DNA of 64,000 nt from CAVURS01 sp963795385 (lineage in GTDB: Bacteria > Actinomycetota > Actinomycetes > Actinomycetales > CAVURS01), in contig CAWCHK010000008.1 in the NCBI GenBank assembly GCA_963795385.1, positions 62,001 to 126,000 of the forward strand, read 5' to 3'. Positions 61,544-64,000 of the stretch are shown piece by piece. A program made the position numbers and the translations under genes. Each line of letters opens with the position of its first letter. The stretch's first letter is position 1. The notes under the pieces are model-generated. The model worked only from the letters and a program-made list of their open reading frames with translations, had not been told where the DNA came from and did no database searches.

Positions 61544-62539
61544 GTGGACCTCGATGCGTACGTCGCGGCGCACAGCCGGGAATGGCAGCGTCTCGAGCAC
61601 CTGCTCGGGATCCGCCGCCGCTCCGGAGACGAGGCCGACGAGCTGATCACGCTCTACCAACGGGTGGCCACCCACCTGTCGGTCGTCCGCTCCTCCGCGC
61701 CGGACCCGGCCCTGATCGGCCAGCTCTCCCGCCTGGTCGCCCGGGCCCGCGCCGCGGTCACCGGCACGGCCGACCCGGCCTGGCGCGACGTCGTCCGCTT
61801 CGTCACCCAGTCGCTGCCCGCCGCGATCTACCGGGCTCGGGCCTGGTGGGCCGGGGCGATGGCGGCCAGCGTGGCGGCGATGTTCGCCCTGGGTGCCTGG
61901 GTGGCGGCGAACCCGGACGTGCAGGCCAGGCTCATCCCGCGGGCCGAGCGCGAGAGCCTGGTCAACACCGACTTCAAGACCTACTACTCGACGTACGCGC
62001 ACGGCAGCTTCGCTGCCCAGGTCTGGACCCACAACGCGTGGATCGCCGCCCTCTGCATCGCGCTCGGGATCCTGGGCGTCCCAGTGCTCTTCCTGTTGTG
62101 GCAGAACGTCGCCAGCGTCGCGGTGATCGGCGGGATCATGGTGAGCCACGGCCGCGCCGACCTCTTCTTCGGGCTGATCCTGCCGCACGGGATGCTCGAG
62201 CTGACCGCGGTGTTCGTGGCCGCGGGAACGGGCCTGCGGCTGTTCTGGTCCTGGGTCGCGCCCGGGCCGCGGACGCGCAGTGAGGCCCTGGCCGAGGAGG
62301 GCCGGGCTGCCGTCGCGATCGCCTTGGGTCTCGTCGGCGTGCTCGCGGTCTCGGGCTTCATCGAGGGCTTCGTCACGCCCTCCGGCCTGCCCACCGCGGT
62401 CAAGATCGGCATCGGAATCCTGGCCGAGGGCGCGTTCCTCACCTACGTGTTCGTCCTCGGCGGGCGGGCCGCCCGGGCCGGCGTCACCGGCGACGTCATG
62501 GCCACCGAGGCCGGCGACCGCGCCCCGGTCAGCGCGTGA
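61544..62539 (+). CDS. stage II sporulation protein M-like (DUF95) membrane protein
   Basis: 331 residues from a GTG. DLDAYVAAHSREWQRLEHLLGIRRRSG at the start and LYQRVATHLSVVRSSAP are the conserved cytoplasmic part; about five hydrophobic helices follow, including VWTHNAWIAALCIALGILGVPVLFLLWQN and LILPHGMLELTAVFVAAG, the signature of the SpoIIM/DUF95 family. Actinobacteria without endospores widely keep this gene next to RDD genes; the role is not known. Overlaps the methyltransferase start by 4 bp. Confidence 0.88.
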   Translation: MDLDAYVAAHSREWQRLEHLLGIRRRSGDEADELITLYQRVATHLSVVRSSAPDPALIGQLSRLVARARAAVTGTADPAWRDVVRFVTQSLPAAIYRARAWWAGAMAASVAAMFALGAWVAANPDVQARLIPRAERESLVNTDFKTYYSTYAHGSFAAQVWTHNAWIAALCIALGILGVPVLFLLWQNVASVAVIGGIMVSHGRADLFFGLILPHGMLELTAVFVAAGTGLRLFWSWVAPGPRTRSEALAEEGRAAVAIALGLVGVLAVSGFIEGFVTPSGLPTAVKIGIGILAEGAFLTYVFVLGGRAARAGVTGDVMATEAGDRAPVSA

Positions 62540-63306
62540 CCGACCGCGCGACCGACGGTTCGGCCCACGGAGTGACCTGCCCGGCCTGCGGTGCCGACGA
62601 CTGGCGGCCGTGGCACGACGTCCGGGGCGTGGACGGTCGCGCGTACAGCTACCGGCGGTGCGCACGCTGCCGGCTCGGCCGGCTGGAGCGGCCTCCGGGC
62701 GCCGGTGACCTCACCGGCTGGTACGACGAGGGCTACTTCGTCGGGGGTGGCGAGCGCGGCGGCTACCTCGACTACGCCGGCGAGGAGGCCGCCCACCGGG
62801 CCAACGCCCGGGCCCGGATGGACCGGGTCGACGCCGCGGCGGGCCTCCCCGACCCGCCGGGCCGGTCCGGCCGGCGCGTCTTCGTCGAGATCGGCTGTGC
62901 CACCGGCGAGACCCTCGACGAGGCCCGGGCCCGGGGCTGGACGACGTACGGCGTGGAGCTGAGCGAGTGGGCGGCCGCGGTCTCCCGGGCCCGGGGCCAC
63001 GTCGTGGTCGGGTCGGTGGCGGACCTTCCGGACCAGGTCCGCTCGGTCGCGGCGGTCGGGTTGTTCCAGGTGCTGGAACACCTGCCCGACCCGGCCGCCG
63101 TGGTGGCCGAGCTGGGCCGGCGGATGGCGCCCGGCGGGGTCCTCGTCTGCGAGACCTGGGACGCCGGCAGCCGGGTCGCTCGCGCGTTCGGGCGCCGGTG
63201 GCAGCAGCTGTCCGCCCCGCCTTCCTGGCCGCCGCAGCGGCGGTGGTGCTGTGCGCCGTCGGTCAGCTCGGCTGGCAGGGCCTCGCGATCGTCTCGGTCG
63301 TCCTGA
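62536..63306 (+). CDS. SAM-dependent methyltransferase, C-terminus lost
   Basis: 256 residues as read, from a GTG overlapping the SpoIIM-type stop. N-terminal zinc-finger-like part CPACGADDWRPW and CARCRLGRLERP, then FVEIGCATGETLDEARARGW (SAM motif I), VLEHLPDPAAVVAEL (motif II) and RMAPGGVLVCETWDAGSRVARAFGRRWQQLS. After about residue 225 the sequence turns into Trp/Arg/Ser-rich nonsense that runs to a stop at 63306, while another frame begins to read as a membrane protein. The real C-terminal ~70-80 residues of this methyltransferase type are missing. Confidence 0.75.
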   Translation: MTDRATDGSAHGVTCPACGADDWRPWHDVRGVDGRAYSYRRCARCRLGRLERPPGAGDLTGWYDEGYFVGGGERGGYLDYAGEEAAHRANARARMDRVDAAAGLPDPPGRSGRRVFVEIGCATGETLDEARARGWTTYGVELSEWAAAVSRARGHVVVGSVADLPDQVRSVAAVGLFQVLEHLPDPAAVVAELGRRMAPGGVLVCETWDAGSRVARAFGRRWQQLSAPPSWPPQRRWCCAPSVSSAGRASRSSRSS

Positions 63307-63446
63307 CCTCGCAGCTCGTCACGGCCTCGCTGTCGATGCTGCAGAGCAAGCGGTACTTCGAGGAGCTGTTCACGCAGGCGGCGCATACGCGGGGCGAGCC
63401 GGCCGCGCTCGACCATCCCCGCACGGTCTCCGACCTCAGACCCTGA
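63210..63446 (+). pseudogene. membrane protein C-terminal fragment
   Basis: In the frame opposite to the end of the methyltransferase, 78 residues read AFLAAAAAVVLCAVGQLGWQGLAIV, then VVLTSQLVTASLSMLQSKRYFEELF and a polar tail to a TGA at 63446. Two hydrophobic helices are clear. It has no start of its own and no link to the methyltransferase. It looks like the end of another gene, joined here by a deletion, recombination or assembly collapse. Family not recognised. Confidence 0.5.
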
Positions 63447-64000
63447 CGAGCGCGGCCACGGTGTCGCAGACGGTGGCCGCCGTACGGCGGACGTCGAACT
63501 CGTCCACCGCGCGCTGGCGGCCGGCAGCGCCCTCGGCCGCGGCCCGGGCCGGGTCGGCGAGCCGAGCGGCCGTCTGCCGGACGAGGTCGGCGGTGTCCCC
63601 GGTGGCCACGACGGCTCCTGCGGCCGACCCGGGACCCAGCGACTCGCGGACCCCGGCGACGTCGAACGCCACCACGCTCCGGCCGCAGGCCATGGCCTCG
63701 AGCGGGACCAGCGCCATGCCCTCCCACCGGGACGGTACGACGACAACGTCGGCGGCGGCGTACCAGGCCCGCGGGTTGACGGTGGGGCCGTGCAGAGTCA
63801 CCCCCGGGACCGAAAGTGCCTGCAGCGCAGCCTGATCCGGCCCTTCGCCCACGAGGGCAAGCTCCGCGTCGGGGACGATGGCGCGCACCGCCGGCCACGC
63901 CGTCGCGAGGGCGTCCTGGCCCTTTTGGCGGGCGAGCCGGCCGACACAGACCGCCAGTGGCTGCGGGCCCAGACCGAGGGCGGCCCGGGCCGCGCTGCGG
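63436..64000 (-). CDS. GT4-family glycosyltransferase, C-terminal part (runs off window)
   Basis: The frame enters from the right edge and ends at 63436; 187 residues are visible. GLGPQPLAVCVGRLARQKGQD is the start of the donor domain, AELALVGEGPDQAAL and LHGPTVNPRAWYAAADVVVVPSRWEGMALVPLEAMACGRSVVAFD the nucleotide-sugar site with the conserved ExxxxxxxE pattern (EGMALVPLEAMA). No start is present in the window. Its stop overlaps the membrane fragment on the other strand by 11 bp. Likely sugar transferase of the surface glycan group. Confidence 0.85.
   Translation of the reverse strand, partial: RSAARAALGLGPQPLAVCVGRLARQKGQDALATAWPAVRAIVPDAELALVGEGPDQAALQALSVPGVTLHGPTVNPRAWYAAADVVVVPSRWEGMALVPLEAMACGRSVVAFDVAGVRESLGPGSAAGAVVATGDTADLVRQTAARLADPARAAAEGAAGRQRAVDEFDVRRTAATVCDTVAALVRV

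Noticed and set aside
1..64000. tRNA, rRNA, insertion sequences, phage or integrase genes
   Set aside because: No T-loop or anticodon-arm pattern, no transposase or integrase motifs and no IS-like terminal repeats were seen by eye. A tRNA scan would be decisive.

Overview
Very high-G+C DNA with GTG-rich starts, 4-bp ATGA/GTGA gene overlaps, a WhiB regulator, F420 genes (cofD/cofE), DUF3097, DUF3499 and DUF5719 proteins, and many TANNNT -10 boxes only 6-8 nt upstream of start codons. This points to an actinobacterium. The right half (cofE-cofD / whiB / GT2-DUF5719 / metallopeptidase / DUF3499 / manB / Trm112 / SIS isomerase / ahcY) follows the conserved actinobacterial order known around M. 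tuberculosis fbiA-whiB2-manB-sahH. A Nocardioides-like lineage is plausible but the sequence does not prove it.

Layout. 1-7.7 kb: end of a DUF3097 gene, a DUF2304/GT2 pair, then a sugar-nucleotide set: WbpD-like acetyltransferase, DegT aminotransferase, GT4, and on the other strand wecB plus two glycosyltransferases. 7.8-12.4 kb: UDP-sugar 6-dehydrogenase, acyl-CoA dehydrogenase, large polytopic membrane protein. 12.4-28.8 kb: a wall-polymer island with an LCP ligase, GT2, IspD/TarI-type cytidylyltransferase, GT2 with a long C-terminal region, tandem TagF-like polymerase, Stealth phosphotransferase, nucleotidyltransferase, two-gene polysaccharide ABC exporter, two CDP-alcohol phosphotransferases and another GT2. 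29-37 kb: secreted wall enzymes (amidase with FG-GAP propeller, SpoIID with FG-GAP propeller, M15-like peptidase with peptidoglycan-binding repeats) around a CoA-transferase pair. 37-45 kb: TIGR03089 protein, membrane protein fused to a GT2, methyltransferase, GT4, UPF0104 flippase-like protein, AlkA-type glycosylase. 45-60 kb: F420 biosynthesis, whiB, GT2-DUF5719, mannose metabolism, cation efflux, ahcY. 60-64 kb: RDD and SpoIIM-type membrane proteins, a truncated methyltransferase, a stray membrane fragment and a partial GT4.

How it fits together. Mannose-phosphate enzymes and the diacetamido-sugar enzymes would supply activated sugars; the glycosyltransferases and TagF/Stealth enzymes would build a phosphate-containing glycopolymer; the ABC pair would export it and the LCP protein would attach it to peptidoglycan. 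The secreted amidase, SpoIID and M15-like proteins would remodel that wall. This is inferred from family membership and gene clustering.

Data quality. At least seven otherwise well-conserved genes are broken by single-base shifts (TagF-like, amidase, PG-binding peptidase, TIGR03089, GT2, manB, methyltransferase), several of them in homopolymers. Residual sequencing or assembly error is the simplest explanation, so these genes should not be read as true pseudogenes without checking. No tRNA, rRNA, CRISPR array, insertion sequence or prophage was seen.
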